This document shows positions 6,081-7,295 of a DNA stretch of 7,295 nt, one piece after another. The notes beneath the pieces were generated by a model. That model was not told where the DNA came from, did not search any database, and saw nothing but the letters and a program-made list of their open reading frames with translations. The position numbers and the translations under genes are program-made. Source of the stretch: Pyrinomonadaceae bacterium (GTDB lineage: Bacteria > Acidobacteriota > Blastocatellia > Pyrinomonadales > Pyrinomonadaceae); contig JACCTF010000659.1 of NCBI GenBank assembly GCA_013812565.1, forward strand, positions 1 through 7,295, read 5' to 3'. How positions within the stretch are numbered: the first letter of the stretch is position 1; each line of letters opens with the position of its first letter.

Positions 6081-7295
6081 TTAACTCCGGGGCAAAGTGG
6101 CTTTAAGTTCCCGATCCCAGGGCGAGCGGTACTCCTTCGTCAACAACTTCGAGGCTTCCGGGTCACCCGTGATCTCCTGCCTCTCGGCATTCCACCGTAT
6201 CGTCCGTTTCATCTTCATGGCGATATTAGCGAGGTGGCATGAAACAGCCGTCCGGTTGCTGTTCTCCAAATCGGAGATGGGCTGCTCGCGCGACTTCACG
6301 CAGTCGAGAAAGTTGCGCACGTGCGGCCGGAACTGATCTTTCACTTGCTCAAAGCCGTCGCTCTTGAGCGCCACTGTGCGCGGCTGTGGATTTGGTTCGT
6401 TGCGCCGCGGGGCGGTGAACTGCGGGATCTGATTCTCCGGGGGAATTGACTGATCAGGAAAAACTTCGAAGCCCGCTCGGTTGATTCTTAATGTCCCCTT
6501 CGTTCCGCAGAATTCCAAGCCGCCACGCACACCGGCACAGACTTCACGCTGCGACCAGTTAACAACAAATTCCGGGTATTCAAAGATCGCCTCAAAAACA
6601 TCGGGCGTTTCGCCGATGCCTTTCAAAGAGTAGCGTCCTCCCATTGCTGAAACCGAGCGCGGAGACGCATTCATGGCCCATTCGACGACATCCAGATCAT
6701 GCGACAGCAGATTAGTGGTTTGCCCGCCGGAGTAATCCCAGAACCAACGGAAGTGATAAATACAGCGACGCTTGTCAAAAGGTACAAAGGGCGCTGGCCC
6801 GAGCCACATCTTCCAATCTTCTTCAGAGAGCGACTCGGTTCCGACCGGCGCGGTGAAGCCCGGCATGATATTACGAAAAGATGCGATGCGGGCGTTTCGC
6901 ACTTCGCCGATGTGGCCGCCGCGAATGAGTTCGACGCACTTTTTGTAATGCTCGCCTGAGCGTTGCTGGGTGCCGACTTGCACGACCCGTTTGTAGTGTC
7001 GCTCTGCTTCGACCATCCACTGGCCCTCACGCACCACGTGCGTGAGCGGTTTCTCCACGTAGACATCCTTACCGGCGGCGCAGGCCATGATGGTCATGAG
7101 GGCGTGCCAGTGGTCAGGTGTCGAGACGACCACGGCATCAATACTTTTGTCCTCCAGCATCCGTCGAAAGTCTTTGTAGCGCGTGGGCCGCACTCCACTG
7201 GTCGCAACTCCTTCTTCGAGTCGCGGCTCGTAGACTTCGCAGATGGCCGCTACCTCCACGTCCGGCTGGGCCATGAAGTCCAGCAGGTGGCGCTT
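6081..7295 (-). CDS. Gfo/Idh/MocA family oxidoreductase, N terminus cut by right edge
   Basis: The frame is open to the last base of the window (KRHLLDF precedes the first internal ATG at 7272-7274), so the gene continues beyond the edge. The missing part should hold the GxGxxG dinucleotide-binding loop and any export signal. Numbering from the Met at 7274, visible features are the end of the Rossmann fold (ICEVYEPR, then VVVSTPDHWHA at 48-58) and the family's EKP motif (74-76). VQVGTQQRSG (98-107) begins the substrate domain, WFWDYSGGQ...SHDLDVVEWA (177-200) supplies the probable catalytic H192, and the end is EYRSPWDREL. Members oxidise or epimerise sugars, inositols and glycosides with NAD(P); GH109-type glycosidases share the fold, so a redox-assisted glycosidase is an alternative. 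The specific substrate cannot be told. It is the first visible gene of the tight three-gene set. Confidence 0.92.
   Translation of the reverse strand, partial: KRHLLDFMAQPDVEVAAICEVYEPRLEEGVATSGVRPTRYKDFRRMLEDKSIDAVVVSTPDHWHALMTIMACAAGKDVYVEKPLTHVVREGQWMVEAERHYKRVVQVGTQQRSGEHYKKCVELIRGGHIGEVRNARIASFRNIMPGFTAPVGTESLSEEDWKMWLGPAPFVPFDKRRCIYHFRWFWDYSGGQTTNLLSHDLDVVEWAMNASPRSVSAMGGRYSLKGIGETPDVFEAIFEYPEFVVNWSQREVCAGVRGGLEFCGTKGTLRINRAGFEVFPDQSIPPENQIPQFTAPRRNEPNPQPRTVALKSDGFEQVKDQFRPHVRNFLDCVKSREQPISDLENSNRTAVSCHLANIAMKMKRTIRWNAERQEITGDPEASKLLTKEYRSPWDRELKATLPRS

Overview
The window reads as a chromosomal segment of an environmental Gram-negative bacterium, most likely an acidobacterium or a close relative such as a verrucomicrobium or planctomycete. 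This assignment is an inference from protein style: a twin-arginine-type leader on a sugar-isomerase-like TIM barrel, a Gfo/Idh/MocA oxidoreductase next to it, an ACS-type transporter, and a secreted protein ending in a DGSVWER-like tail. No marker gene is present to confirm it. Base composition is moderate (roughly mid-50s % GC by eye), and no tRNA, rRNA, insertion sequence or CRISPR array was seen.

Layout from left to right. Positions 1-230 hold the C-terminal end of an unrecognised plus-strand reading frame that enters from the left edge. After 142 gene-free bases comes a plus-strand gene (373-1632) for a YcaQ-type HTH_42 DNA glycosylase. It converges on a minus-strand gene (1754-2389) for a small secreted protein of unknown function, which has a perfect TATAAT box just upstream. 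The rest of the window is minus strand. In transcription order it holds a Gfo/Idh/MocA oxidoreductase (cut by the right edge), a TIM-barrel sugar isomerase/epimerase-like protein, an SDR dehydrogenase, a 214-base gap carrying a CACAGAG direct/inverted repeat, and an ACS-type MFS transporter.

The first three minus-strand genes are 7 and 11 bases apart, with ribosome binding sites lying in the end of the preceding gene, so they look like one translationally coupled operon. The transporter probably belongs to the same functional unit but is separated by the repeat. Together they suggest uptake and oxidative processing of a sugar, sugar acid or glycoside. The substrate cannot be read from the sequence. 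One specific possibility is a 3-keto-glycoside route, in which a Gfo/Idh/MocA enzyme oxidises the sugar and an AP-endonuclease-2-like TIM barrel performs elimination or isomerisation. The most unusual non-coding element is the CACAGAG array at about 4026-4119, with four units on an 11-base period and a partly complementary arm after a short spacer.
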